Source: Mytilisepta virgata | Taxonomy: Eukaryota > Mollusca > Bivalvia > Mytilida > Mytilidae | Direction: 5' to 3' | Length of the DNA stretch: 64,000 nt | Assembly: GCA_028015205.1 (NCBI GenBank) | Contig: CM051514.1 | Coordinates: forward strand, 32,318,150-32,382,149 | Shown: piece by piece, positions 33,031 to 46,600 of the stretch | Numbering within the stretch: position 1 is the first letter of the stretch | Layout: each line of letters starts with the position of its first letter | The notes under the pieces: model-generated | What the model saw: only the letters and a program-made list of their open reading frames with translations | What the model was told of the DNA's origin: nothing | Databases searched by the model: none | Position numbers and translations under genes: made by a program

Positions 33031-36000
33031 AATATGTTCTGTTGTTAGCATATATTTTTTCTTTCGTAGGAAACACGAATAACAATATCTGCAAGAATAA
33101 TGTATCAATTGTTTATTTTAAACATGGTAACTAGTCTTCTTTAGCTTTTGATTTGACATTTCCTAACCTATGTCGCGGAATTATTTTGTGCTAACATAAC
33201 AACTAAATCTACAGGAGAAAAACATTCCTTTCCATTGAAATTGTACCCTATTTTAAACGTTTAAGTAATGTATGGAAATTTTAAAATAAAAAAGGGTAAG
33301 GAAAACTTTTGTATTGGTCTTTATCTCTTTATAAATATACAATTTTGTAAATAAAATATTTGTTTGTGCTGGTTCTCGTCGGATTCTTATTTTGAACAAA
33401 ATATATAATGTTTTAATATCATACACATGTATACTCAATAATAAACAGAAAACAATATTATGTTTGTACATCAAGGTGAAGTAATGTGCAATTATCGTTA
33501 TCGATGGTTTTCGCAATTACGCGATTTTTGCTGATTTTTCACCTTTTGGGCAGGTTTTAAAAACTCGTCAAACACACTTAAATCCAAGGAATTACTCTTA
33601 AACTTCTGTGCATATGGGAACAACGCATACTGTTTGTGAAGTGAACATAAAAAATGTGTTTACCCAATTAGATGATTTGTGCATTTTTGAATGTGCTCTT
33701 CACATTTTTGGATTGTTGTTTTGGTTTTCAACATCTTGTGGATCAAAATTTGTGTATCGAAGAATTGTATTATTTAAATATCATTCACGGTAGATTATAC
33801 TATCGGTATATGTGAGCTTGATTTTTCATTTCTGAAATCAATTCTATGTACAAATATCCAGGTTTTGATATAAATCTGTCAATATTTCAGAAGTAAAATT
33901 CTTCATTCAAATCTAGATCCAGGATATTCTAATCAGGTATTATTCTACAACTATTGCAGAAGTTCACGGGAGGCCAACGGCATGTTTGTGTAAAAATGTA
34001 TGTATGTAATAACCGTGAAGTTAATCAGAGAAGTTCCTGAAGAAGTTCAATCAAAAATGCGCAATGTACATTTTTTTTTACAACACACATCATAGGTTAG
34101 TTGTTCATTTCAACTTACCGGCAATTGAGTTGAATACTTTACATGTTACCCCGAATGAATTATGTGCACAAAACTGGTACAAATTGTCCATTCTGCGCTC
34201 CGAAACTGTGAGACTGCAAAAGACTCCATTTAACGATACATTTTTACCATAAAATACAAAATTTACGTCAGAGATCTTCTTTTATTTGAAAAAAAAATTT
34301 GGAGTTCTTCAGAGGATTGTATGTTTGATACAATTTACAGTGCATCTTTCCATATGAATATATGCTGACGATGAATTTGTCGCTATCTCGAAAGTGCGTT
34401 GTATCGCTTTTGCCTATAATTAGTGGACCTGTTTAAAATAGAAAATATAGTTTGTAAAATGACCTTCTTTTTTACTACAAACTTTTTCGAGATATATGTC
34501 ATAATATTGATGCGATAGGGGTAAGTCTGAATGGAAATGTTTATATAATGAACATACTGTTATGCGTATTACCATTTGGAAATTAAAACTCCGTTTTTTA
34601 ATGCAATAAAAATATCTATCATTTTCTGCATCAGGCCAAATATTATACTAAGACTTCATTGCATTCTGTTGTGTAACTTTCAACTCAACGCCTCTTTTGG
34701 GGTTTCCGGGTGATATCGGACTAATACTGGAAATATCTTAAATCTCTACTGGCTTAAAATAGATGACTTCTTAACTAACTTTTATATCCTGCAATTGTAT
34801 GGCAAATTTCCTCCGTCAAAAGACGGACGTTCAAAACGAAAAAGTATTTTATATGATTCCTGTCTATGTTTCGACGTAATGAACCATAAACGTAGACATT
34901 TGAATGTATAATATATAAATTGCACAACGTTGTACCATAACATTAAGCATCGGACAAAAAGGTGGAGTTTGAAATATCGTAAACCCCAAAAAGAAGTGAA
35001 ACATCCATCCGTCCGATAAAAATGCTTATACATGAAATAGAACAAAACATGATAATGATAGGCATTTTGGATATCTACTAGCATTCTAATTAGTTGCTAC
35101 ATCAAAATCAATAGTTCTCTCCATTCAGACAGATGGCGACAATACATCTGCCGACTGTAAAGATAGAAAAAACTATGACTGGATTACCTGTTATTTCTAC
35201 AGAAGTTGTACCATTTGCTTTCATTTATTGTTTGATCGAAGTATTGCATTTTGGACGTGTAGTTACCAATATCGTCAAGTTTGCACGATTGATATACTCT
35301 TTATATAATAATGCTGTGTTTAGCATTGACTATGCGAAATAGTAGCCTCGGTTGAAGACATAGTGCACGACCCGTGTATAGCATTGACTATGCGAAAATG
35401 GTAGCCAAGGTTGAAGACATAGTGCAAGACCCGAAGGGGAGAATCATAAAACGCTTTGAAGATTAAGATCTGAATAATGATTATCTCCGCCCAGCCATAC
35501 ATTGGCTCCACGTACTCGTGAATAGAATGTTGATTGACTTATCAGGCCACTACTATTGAGGACAGCAGTAGTGACTATCAGAAGATAGATCAGTTCTATG
35601 TCAAATTAAAGTATTCTAATTATCAAAGGACATTCTTACAGGAAGTATAATAATTATTGGTAGCAGAGACGTGCATGATCTTGAGTTGTCATTCTTTTAA
35701 AAGGTAACACCTGAAGTTGGGATACACTGTTTATGGCTTCGTGTATCTAAACGTGTGTAATTGGAAAGAAAGAACATGTGGGTATTAAATCAATGTGTCC
35801 AAGGAACAGCGTTTTTCTTTGACGACCAGGCCAAGCACTGGTATATTTTTTCGCATCATTAATGTATAGTTTATCAAATAGTGTAGATGTTTTGAACAGT
35901 CGTAAGCACATATATAAGAAAATTTCGGCGCGGTATTTTTTCATGTTAGGTAATTATCTGCAAATCAACTTTTGTCATGGCTATTAAAAAGCCTTATATG

Positions 36001-37155
36001 CGGTGTTATGACGATTATACGAGAGTTCCTTCTACACTTATATAATGAGCGTTTTAGGATTGCTGTTTCTATATTTAGTCAATATCTCCGTCTACGATGT
36101 AGTCGAAATAGTAGCGGATACAAACGAAATATGGAAAAAATAATAGTACTCACTTTTTGTCGGTAAGTTTTTTTAAGTTGAAACACTGTAGGTCACGTGG
36201 CTGTACATGTACACCGTTCTTCACCATCATATGACACGTCAACGGAAGATATAGCTAAGGTATGATTTCTGAATGTTGACACAGTAATGTTTGAATTGCC
36301 ATAATTTCAGTTAAACAGGATGATCATTTCAAAAGGAAGGATAATTGAGTACGACACCTTGGCAATATTTCTGAATGCAGAATAGTATATGTACCTGTAT
36401 TCATTCATCTTTATGTGAATCTCCAAATCTGTCAAAAATGTTATTTGTTGTTTTCTAACGATATCCAAATATTATGTTGCAGTATTTGAACCAGTATTAC
36501 TTACTAGAGAGCTTGACAGTCATCAATTTAAAACAATTTCCGCTCAGGGAAAATAAAGTAAACATACAGAAATCTCACTACTACTTCCAACCTTCAAATA
36601 AACTACTACGTCTAAAGTTGAACTTTATTTACTTTTATATTACACCGCTTGTGTAAACATAGAAAAAAAACACTACTGCACTACACGAAACAGTTACATG
36701 GTATATCTTATTTTCACCAACTTGAATATTTTGTTTGCAATGTTAATCTGAATTTTCATTCAAACCCGTGTATTACAATCTTTTTAAATAAAAGGATTTT
36801 CACAGTGTCCATTGTAGGCAGTTATTTGCTACGTGTTTCCATTAATGAAGGTATAAACGTAGGAACGTTTGATTGATATAATCATTTTACTGAGTACCCT
36901 TCAACATGTTCACGAGTGATCTTCTACGGTGTTACCTTTCGTTTAGTTATTGTTATTAATTTTTCTTAACATATCATGTACTGTTGAATTGAATTAATTT
37001 AAAACAACTATTTTCTAAACAAGCAAGAGGTTATGGGACGGAAAATACCATTCTTATACGATCGTTTTATAACATTGTAAACTATTTGAAGTAACTAAAA
37101 CTGTTTATAACTGAATGAAAACGACTGAATAATGTGCGTTTTACAAGTTACTTAC
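33031..37155. other. Intergenic or intronic, no gene seen
   Basis: No credible exon was found on either strand, although a transmembrane exon joining the Ig exon at 37156 to the tail at 27925 would be expected here if they form one gene. A 58 bp direct duplication (tagcattgactatgcgaaa..) lies at 35321-35440. The open frames 33253-33516 and 34782-35084 are AT-rich without domains. Confidence 0.4.
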
Positions 37156-37495
37156 CATTTATTTGTACATTTATGGTATCTTCAAAAACTTTATTACTAA
37201 AGCTACCAAAAGAGAACTTCATCTTGCAGGTAAACGCTACATTACTTCCCTCCAACTGATCACGGTAAAACAGAAAATATGTTTTACCATTATTAGAACA
37301 CCCGCATTTATTTCACCATTTACTGTTGTAAAGCAGTTTCCATTATAGAATCTAATATTATTGAAGGATCTACCTTTAACTTAAAATCTGCCGTGTTGCC
37401 AACAGGCGGTAATTCGGAGGTACAGGTAATGTTCATAAATTCACCGCGAAGAATATTTCCCTGTCCATATATTTGCACCTTTGAGAAAATCTCTT
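37156..37495 (-). pseudogene. Broken Ig-like domain exon
   Basis: Acceptor TATTTCAG at 37496 and consensus donor GTAAGT at 37155 are intact, but the 340 bp between needs two frame changes. Frame 1 reads EIFSKVQIYGQGNILRGEFM, NITCTSELPP and VGNTADFKLKVDPS; frame 2 reads RFYNGNCFTTVNGEINAG; frame 3 reads CSNNGKTYFLFYRDQ and GSNVAFTCKMKFSFGSF up to the donor. It is a relative of the gene B Ig exon (I-R-F-Y-N-G-x-C, V-A-F-T-C-K). The length fits two single-base losses from 342 bp. A recent pseudogene or two base-call errors are both possible. Confidence 0.65.
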
Positions 37496-38387
37496 CTGAA
37501 ATATTGATTAAATGAGTTCAATCGGTTTCACAGCGTTATACTCTCAAACTTCAAACGACTGCTTCAATTTGTTATGAAAACCTTAAAACGTTTGATGATA
37601 ACTTTCTGAAACGTGGCTGTAGTATATTTGTCTGTTACTGTTTTAAAAAACGATACTTTTTTTCGATTGTTTTAGTGGAACTTCCATTTACAATTAGTCA
37701 TCTGTATATTCAGATGACTAAAACATTAGAAAGGCAAATTTTATTAAAACATCGTTATGAAAACATTTTATATGGGTCTAAACAGATCAAGTAAAATAAA
37801 TTCTGGTATATTTTTCATGAGGAAATAAAATTTATTCAGTAACATTTTCAGAATACATGTATCTATAAATAATGTCCACACCTAGAACATTACTGCTGAT
37901 CATGCATAACATTAAACGTCCTGAAAGCTTATGTTAAAAATATTGCAGATGTATGAGTAAGAATAGGGAAAAGCCTAAGACAGTATTTAGGTCAGGAGAA
38001 GGGTTAGAATTAGTAATAAAATACCCAATATGTGATAACCATACTTAAAGGTTACAAGTATATAAAGTTTTAAGAGATTAAACATATTGCAAGGAAAATA
38101 GTATCTTTCAATTCCGAAACAAAAAGTAGTGACAAATTAATTAAATGTGTATTCAAAGAATGAATAATTATACACTATAATAAATACCTTGAAAGGAAGA
38201 TAGTATAACGAAGTTCACCAAACAACGTGTGATCCGTGTGATTCCCATTGTTAAAATATATCATTATTTAATGTATTAAATAATACTACGGAAATAATGT
38301 TTTCCCTATATGCCAGGTTGTATTTATTTCCGCTTGAAACAATTGTCATATATTGTTTTTCCAAAAGTGCGAAATAAATTATACTAT

Positions 38388-38517
38388 ACAATTATAGCCT
38401 TTAGAGGAGATCGATACATGTTTTATCGACCTGATGAAATTATATCGACTGAGGACGATATAATTTCACCAGGTCGATAAAATATGTATCGACCGACATT
38501 TTAAAGGCTATAATTGT
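38388..38517. mobile_element. Long hairpin (60 bp arms), foldback element
   Basis: Left arm 38388-38447 and right arm 38456-38517 are near-complements around the 8 bp loop actgagga; both start with acaattatagccttt and contain tttatcgacctg and gaaattatatcg. Non-coding. It may be a foldback MITE, or a structured RNA if transcribed. Confidence 0.65.
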
Positions 38518-40717
38518 TTTATTATAACATTCAAATTCAAAAAATATCAATTATAAGTAAGAATGAAAGATCGATTCTGATTGGTCCTTAGACTAATCCA
38601 GCAACCAATCAAAATATCGCTTTATAAATTTGTTCTTCTAAATTCTATTTTTGGAATAAGGGGGTCTTTCAACTAAATTATTTTTACAAACTCTTAGTCT
38701 TTCAACATTTTTAATTTTATTTATGGAAACACCTATTTTACAAGCTTTTTACAGGTTGACCATGTGATCTATTTTGACAAATGACAGCTTTTGAATTATA
38801 CAATATTATAATAAATGTAAATAATGATGAATCAGAACATTTGGCCAGATAGATAATTAACTAGTTCGAAATACGATATTATTAAATTAATTTTTATCTT
38901 GTAAAATATCTCAGTCAATAAAACATTGTTATGTACTACAACCACATACGACCGAATTGTAAACTACCGACCAATACCACGTTATATTCACTAAGTTCCA
39001 ATGAAAATTACCTAGATCAATACAAACCAAATTGATTCACAAATGATGAGAATTATTATTTCAGAGTTAATTATTAAATCTTAACACGGGAATCATAAAG
39101 CCGTGTCTTTCTTGCTTAATTTTTTTACATGCATAGTTAAAATTTGACTACGTTTACATCGAGTTCATTTAAATTCTATATACTTATTGACAGAATTGAG
39201 AAACAATCTTGAATGCCCAGAATGTTGTATTTGCATAATCTCGATTCCGGTGTTTATTATAACTGATGCTTTTTGTTGCATTGACAAAATTAAGTAACTG
39301 AGGTGAGAGCGGAGAGTAGATTTAATGCGAATCTTTAAAAATCGACAATAATGCGAATGTTAATTATTAAATAATACAATTCACGATATGTTGCAAAAGA
39401 TTGTTACATGCAAAAATTAAAATGAAAGGTTAAATTATTGAAACATTTCTCTATTGCTTTCTTTAATTTACAGTATCAGGATTTATAAAAAAAAAAATAG
39501 TTCAGTAACTATTATTCAAGTATATTGATCTTTCCATTATAGAGAAATATAGACCAAACACAGATTAAATGAGTTCGTCAGGGTCAGGGATATTATTAAC
39601 AACACGACTACCACATTATAGACTGGATGAGGCCAAGGAGGTGATAATTTTGGAAACTTACAGTTAACCATCTGTCTTAAATCTATCTAACTTTTGTCAT
39701 CCAACGATACATTTTTTATACTACAGGAAAGTCATTACCATTCAGTGAGCTTTTTTCTTTCCTCAATTTTTGTATGGTTATCTTATGCAGCTAGAGTTTA
39801 AAATAACGGAAAAAGAATACTGAACCAATAAGAAAGAGAGGAAAGTCCAAAAGACCGAAATCAAAATACAAGGTGAATTAGTAGAAGCAGAAAAAACAAA
39901 GAACAAAAAACTACAATGCCATAACTAAACAGTTCAAAAAACACAAATGAAGAGAGATAATAAAATAATAATAATCTGAGATACGTAGGCTTCGTGCATT
40001 TGTGAGAAACAGAAATCATATCGGCCAAACAAAATCACGATGAAGGTTTACGTTTTTGCATTTGGGGTATCAAGAAGAAATAAAGATATTCCTGACTCTG
40101 TTGAAAAAGTCACACGTCACATATGCAAGAGTGAACAAATAAACTATGCCATAAGACACCATAAGACACCATAAGCTGGATACCTTGGTATATCACTGCT
40201 AAGAAATATGTCATATACAAAAAGAAGTGAACAGCATATCTCCTCCCTTTTGAATAACTTTTTAAAACTACATTGTAAATGTACTATTCATTTATAAGCT
40301 TGAACAAAACAATGTGTAAGACATATTTCCTATTAAAAAGCTCTTTGAATTTTGTGATTCGTAAGACAAGTGCTGAAGTTTTGCATCACCTTCTTGATTA
40401 TCTGAAATTTACAACTTAGCTAGTTCTTCAGATTGACCCTGCTTTTTAATTTTTGTACAGTCTAACAGTGGTGATTGTTGGTTCTATGTTTGCAAATATA
40501 GCGATGTGCAATAATGCTTTTATTTATTTTATTTGATGAACTGTAATTTCCAAAAAGCCTTTCAAATATATATACATGTGATGTAACTTTACAAATTCGT
40601 CACATTCGTATCCATTCTTAGCCTACCTTTCGTGCACGGTTTGATTTTGTATATGTATTCCTCTTCCCTAATTATACATATATGTATTAAAGTAACAGAC
40701 ACAGAATACTTTTATCG
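38518..40717. other. No gene seen
   Basis: AT-rich. No first exon for the broken Ig exon was recognised. A short triplication (ataagacacc) lies at 40151-40170. Confidence 0.35.
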
Positions 40718-40789
40718 TCAAACTGTCGTTTCACTTTCAGCTATTGGAGTGTTTTCATCAGCTTCAGATGGTCCCTGTTCATTATTTGA
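40718..40789 (-). CDS. Orphan acidic C-terminal exon (partial gene D)
   Basis: 72 bp, acceptor ATTCTTAG at 40790-40791, stop TGA at 40718-40720, phase-0 start. It encodes SNNEQGPSEADENTPIAESE then TTV and stop. It parallels the last exon of gene A: same phase, same acidic Glu/Ser-rich make-up, same near-terminal position. The final ETTV fits a class I PDZ ligand. Its upstream exons should lie to the right on the minus strand but were not found within the window, so it may be a relic. Confidence 0.42.
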   Translation of the reverse strand, partial: SNNEQGPSEADENTPIAESETTV

Positions 40790-40989
40790 CTAAGAATAGA
40801 AAAACATCATGACTGTAAAGGTCGTTCAAATGAGTAGTTTTTAAACCTAAGATTAATACATATTTCAATCTGGTTCTGACTTAAGAGTACTCTGAAATGA
40901 TAAAAAGGAACATGTCCATTTTAGACCATATTCAGAATTAGGCGGTGAAGTTTTATAACATACAATTAGTATGCAAGTGTTTCGTTTCT

Positions 40990-41062
40990 CGCCGATTTGT
41001 TTATACATTTATATGAAGCGGACTTCTTTAAATGACTATTATATGAAAATAAAAAAAAAGTA
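40990..41062 (+). pseudogene. Short Penelope-type RT palm fragment
   Basis: Reads LADLFIHLYEADFFK before decaying. It matches the copy 1 palm at 5665-5705 (tatatgaagcggacttc is shared). Confidence 0.55.
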
Positions 41063-41430
41063 CTTTCATGTCACATTTTCATAATAAAAATTTGTAATGT
41101 GTAGTGGAAAATAAATGCGATTTTATTGATCTTCGTCATCTTACGTAGAGCACATTACTGCAGGATATGATCGGAAACTTTGTCGAATTTTGCCAATGTT
41201 TCCATTGACATATAATCTAATTTGATTTGAATAGTGCATAGAGAAACATTGGTTATACTGTATGGCATGGCTAGGTCTTTTGAAATCACAAATGGATTAA
41301 TCTGCCACTTGTAAATACAAATAGTCCGGTGTCAATATTGATATTTGAATCAGGGAATCATTGTAATTCTGTTTGGAAATACAATTATAAGGTGTGTTTC
41401 AAATTTTTGAACAGTTTATAATTCAATAAC

Positions 41431-43699
41431 TAGTATCTTTGGATTGTTATTTTGAAACTCTTGGGATGATGCCTCTGCTGGTGGACCCTAGGTCTCCGAG
41501 GGTATTCGCCAACCCAGTCGTCATTGATTTGTTACAGAAATTACCAGTATTTAGCAAAATTCAAAAATAATAGAAATACTAAGGGTTCATTCCTTGTAAT
41601 GCACATGGTAGATCTCCTGAGCTGAAATTTGGCTTTCTATTTCGGTATTTTTGGTTGAGTACTTCTTGTTTAATATATGTTTGGTTTTTGTTCTTCCAAA
41701 TGTTTCGGTTTTAATGCTGCTGATGAGAGGTAACTCCTTGAAATGCGTCGTATACAGCATAGTATAAATTTACTATATCTAATATTAGTATCTTTGAATT
41801 GTTATTTTGAAACTCCTGGGATGATGCCTCTGCTGGTGGACCCTAGGTCCGCGGGGGTATTCGCCAACCCAGTCGTCAGACTTGTCTGACATGATTATTC
41901 ATTGATTTGTTACAGAAATTACCAGTATTTAGCAAAATTCAAAAATAATATAAATACTAAGGGTTCATTCCTTGTATTGCACATGGTAGATCTCCTTAGC
42001 TAAAATTTGGCTTCCTATTTCGGTATGTTTGGTTGAGTACCTCTTGTTTAATATAAGTTTGGTTTTTGTTCTTCCAAATGTTTCGGTTTTAATGCTGCTG
42101 ATGAGAGGTAACTCCTTGAAATGCGTCGTATACAGCATAGTATGAATTTACTATATCTAATATTAGTATCTTTGGATTGTTATTTTAAAACTCCTGGGGA
42201 TGATGCCTCTGCTGGTGGGCCCTAGGTCCCCGGGGGTATTCGCAAACCCAGTCGTCAGACTTGTCTGACATGATTATTCATTGATTTGTTACAGAAATTA
42301 CCAGTATTTAGCAAAATTCAAAAATAATAGAAATACTAAGGGTTCATTCTTTGTATTGCACAGGTAGATCTCCTGAGCTGAAATTTGGCTTCCTATTTCG
42401 GTATTTTTTGTTGAGTACCTCTTGTTTAAATAAGTTTGGTTTTTGTTCTTCCAAATGTTTCGGTTTTAATGCTGCTGATGAGAGGTAACTCCTTGAAATG
42501 CGTCGTATACAGCATACTATAAATTTACTATATCTAATATTAGTATCTTTGGATTGTTATTTTGAAACCCCTGGGGATGATGCCTCTGCCGGTGGACCCT
42601 AGGTCCCCGAGGGTATTCGCCAATCCAGTCGTCAGACTTGTCTGGCATGATTATTCATTGATTTGTTACAGAAATTACCAGTATTTAGCAAAATTCAAAA
42701 ATAATAGAAATACTAAGGGTTCATTCCTTGTATTGCACATGGTAGATCTCCTTAGCTGAAATTTGGCTTCCTATTTCGGTATGTTTGGTTGAGTACTTCT
42801 TGTTTAATATAAGTTTGGTTTTTTGTTCTTCCAAATGTTTCGGTTTTAATGCTGCTGATGAGAGGTAACTCCTTGAAATGCGTCGTATACAGCATACTAT
42901 AAATTTACTATATCTAATATTAGTATCTTTGGATTGTTATTTTGAAACTCCTGGGGATGATGCCTCTGCTGGTGGACCCTAGGTCCCCGGGGGTATTCGC
43001 CAACCCAGTCGTCAGACTTGTCTGACATGATTATTCATTGATTTGTTACAGAAATTACCAGTATTTAGCAAAATTCAAAAATAATAGAAATACTAAGGGT
43101 TCATTCTTTGTATTGCACAGGTAGATCTCCTGAGCTGAAATTTGGCTTCCTATTTTGGTATTTTTGGTTGAGTACCTCTTGTTTAATATAAGTTTGGTTT
43201 TTGTTCTTCCAAATGTTTCGGTTTTAATGCTGCTGATGAGAGGTAACTCCTTGAAATGCGTCGTGTATAGCATAGTATAAATTTACTATATCTGATATTA
43301 GTATCTTTGGATTGTTATTTTGAAACTCCTGGGATGATACCTCTGCTAGTGGACCCTAGGTCCCCGAGGGTATTCGCCAATGCAGTCGTCAGACTTGTCT
43401 GACATGATTATTCATTGATTTGTTACAGAAATTACCAGTATTTAGCAAAATTCAAAAATAATAGAAATACTAAGGGTTCACTCCTTGTATTGCACATGGT
43501 AGATCTCCTGAGCTGAAATTTGGCTTCCTATTTCGGTATGTTTGGTTGGGTACTTCTTGTTTAATATAAGTTTGGTTTTTGTTCTTCCAAATGTTTCGGT
43601 TTTAATGCTGCTGATGAGAGGTAACTCCTTGAAATGCGTCGTTTACAGCATCGTATAAATTTACTATATCTAATATTAGTATCTTTGGATTGTTATTTT
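41431..43699 (+). repeat. Satellite array, about 378 bp unit, 6 copies plus start of a seventh
   Basis: Units begin at tagtatctttggattgttat: 41431, 41786, 42164, 42541, 42921, 43299, and a 23 bp stub at 43677. Lengths are 355, 378, 377, 380, 378 and 378; unit 1 lacks about 23 bp (agacttgtctgacatgattattc). Copies are very alike. Each unit holds two small palindromes, ggaccctaggtccc and gtcagacttgtctgac. Open frames seen inside are not conserved between copies. A reversed single copy lies at 63194-63586. Confidence 0.85.
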
Positions 43700-46600
43700 G
43701 GGATTGTACACCTTTGAGCTTGGCCCGATAAGATAAGTGATAAAAAAGTAATTAGATAAGGTATTGATGTAATTAAAAAATTATACTTAAAGTCTGATAT
43801 AATGTCTTTGGGATTTCTCGGAAAACGTAAATTTCTCGCATGTTCTGTGGAGCCTCTAAACAACATATACTGTTTTTTTCTCTGTGTGGATCTTATGGCA
43901 AAAAATGTGTATAGAGTAGAAGACGCATTGAATCAAATTTTTCTTCAGTATATTAGAGTAAACATTTTGATTACGTATTACGCTCTTGCACAAATATAAT
44001 ATATTTTTACCATATAAAAAACATGCATGTTAAAAGGTCTTTATATAATTAAAACTTTTATTTTTTATGGTTTCAGGTTTATTCCATGACAGCTTTTTTA
44101 TCCTGGTGTTATCAATCGAAATCATTATCATTTTATAAAAGTAACACGTCAAACGGATTTCTTTAGAGTTTCTTGAGAAATTTATAGAATTTTTGTCAAT
44201 ATATTTCGACTTTCATACATGTACTCCAAAATGGATTTACCTGGAAAATTAAAAAATGGTGTATGCTATGATATGTAAATACTATGACCGGTTCTACATG
44301 AAGGATTGGGTGATTTTTTTTGTAGAACATCTATACACCGTTAGAAACTTGGACAAACATTGTCGAGGTTGGAAATCTTTACCGACAACCTTATAGTAGT
44401 GTTGAAGAAATGCAGGTAACCGTCCTCATTAGACAAACGAGTCTAGGAAAAGCGACAACTTTTGGAACAAAGAATCATCGTTTCTGGAGGGGGTCACTTT
44501 GAAACCTCACTACACGAATGTTAAAGGACTGTATTACGTGTCTTTAACTCAACGTTATAGTTTATACATTACATTTCAATAGGTTTATATACGTAAGATC
44601 GCGATTGCATTTTTAATATCATACATTTATAGATCAAGATAACACTTTTCTCATAATGTTATTTCACCTTTTACAGGCTTTTAACAACCCCGAATTGGCG
44701 CACTGTACTCCAGTTTGGATACAATGGCACATGTATATCCAAGCTAATTTCATAATTCTTATTCTTTTATCGTGCATTTGCACATATTTTTAATTTGATT
44801 AATCTTTGGGCCAAATTAACTGAAATAAATATACGATACGAACTAGACATAATATAGTTACATTTAACAACATTTTAAACCTATATTACCCATTTTTGAA
44901 ACGAAAACAAACCCACTAAAATAGTTGCATTTTTAATAGTAATCTTTGTGCAAATGAAATCACTTAATTCCCTTTCAATCTTGTCTTTAAAAAATATAGT
45001 TGATCAAAACTAAGATAGATAAAAGTAACTGTCAGTGACCGTATATCACTTGTAAATATACTCTCAGCATATGTGGACTGTCATATAGAACGATCGCAGT
45101 ATAAATGTATAGGAGTGGACAGCATTTGACATTCACAGAGGGTGGCTTTAAGTTTGAATGGATTGTGTTTTAACGCAGTAACCTATTACAGTGCAATTGT
45201 CATAGTTTAAACAGATATATCGTTGTGTTATATTTAACAAATAATTTCTGTTAGTGGGTAAAACATTATGAATAAGTGCGTGTTGTCGTCCAAATACCTC
45301 AAATAGAGTATTGTATCCCACAGTACGCCAATTTTGTATTGTCCCCAACCTGTTTTTCTCTTGTCGTGGACCTATTTATCCCTGACGAAGACCTTTTGGT
45401 CCATTTATTAATGTTAAGTTTTTATTGTTTATATCATCAAATGGATGTTTTTCTTCATTACTTTTTAATGTTTTGTTGCCATTTGGTTACTCATTTTCAC
45501 CTTTTACCTTTCACTTTTTACTTTTTATATCACAACGTTTGTTAATGATAAATTGTATTAACAATTTTTTGTTTATAAACCGTATTAAGGATGATCGCTG
45601 GTCTCATAGGAAATAAATAGGATTTGAAATAGGTGTTTTAGCTTGAGAGAGAACATGAATAGTAAACAAATAAGAAAGAAAAAAAATATGGGTTCATGTG
45701 CTTATTTTAGAGCTATTAGGTCTTGAAAATTTGCAGGAAATTGGTTTTCTCTGTATTTTTCACTGTCTTTGCATTGGCAACTTCAGTCTCTCAAAAATGT
45801 ATGACAAAATAAAAAGGATTTCATAAGATTTTGTCAAATACCATTTAAAGGTATATATGATTTAATTATAAAAGAAAAAGTGGGGGTTCATGGGCAAAAC
45901 ATTGCATGTTTAAGAAATGACAGAAAGACCAAAACATGACCAGCGAGCATCCTTAACCATTTTAATTGAATTGTTTCTTGTAAGGGGCTAAAATCATCTG
46001 CATGTTAATATCGGTACATTTTCCAATAAACTCAGATACCTTTATTTCTTGCATAGGGTGCGTTTTGTCTGCATTCGCCTCTATGTGCTATCGAGGCAAA
46101 AATAAAAAACCCAAAATATAGTGAGCAATACAACCAAACGGTCCTAAACAGTTAAGCTTAAATTCATCCAAGGTATTACTGATGGTGATGATACAGTCCA
46201 CCAACAGCGGTATCAGTGGCAGTAATGTAAATCAGATATATAAATTCCTTGCGTACTCTGCGTTTTATTTCCTTAATCTTAATGGTTTACATTCGTGATT
46301 AAAATTTTGTAAAGCCACAAAATAAACACAAATATATAGCAAGAAATCTAACAAACGGCCCTATCAACTGAAAAAGTACAAAACACATGTAATTAAAAAT
46401 CATATCATAGCCAAAACAATGATGATACCCTGGTTGAAAATTACAATAATTCTTTCAAATTTGTTAAATCTGGGTACATGAATTAAAAAAGAATGTGGAA
46501 ATAAAATATGAAAAAATTATGTATGAAAAAATATCAAACTAGAATAATACATGAAAACCTTTTTTTATATAGCAAATTGAAAGAAAGAAATTAAACAAAT

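Noticed and set aside
42562..43273. Open frames inside the 378 bp satellite
   Set aside because: Frames are not kept across units that are otherwise nearly identical, so they are not coding.
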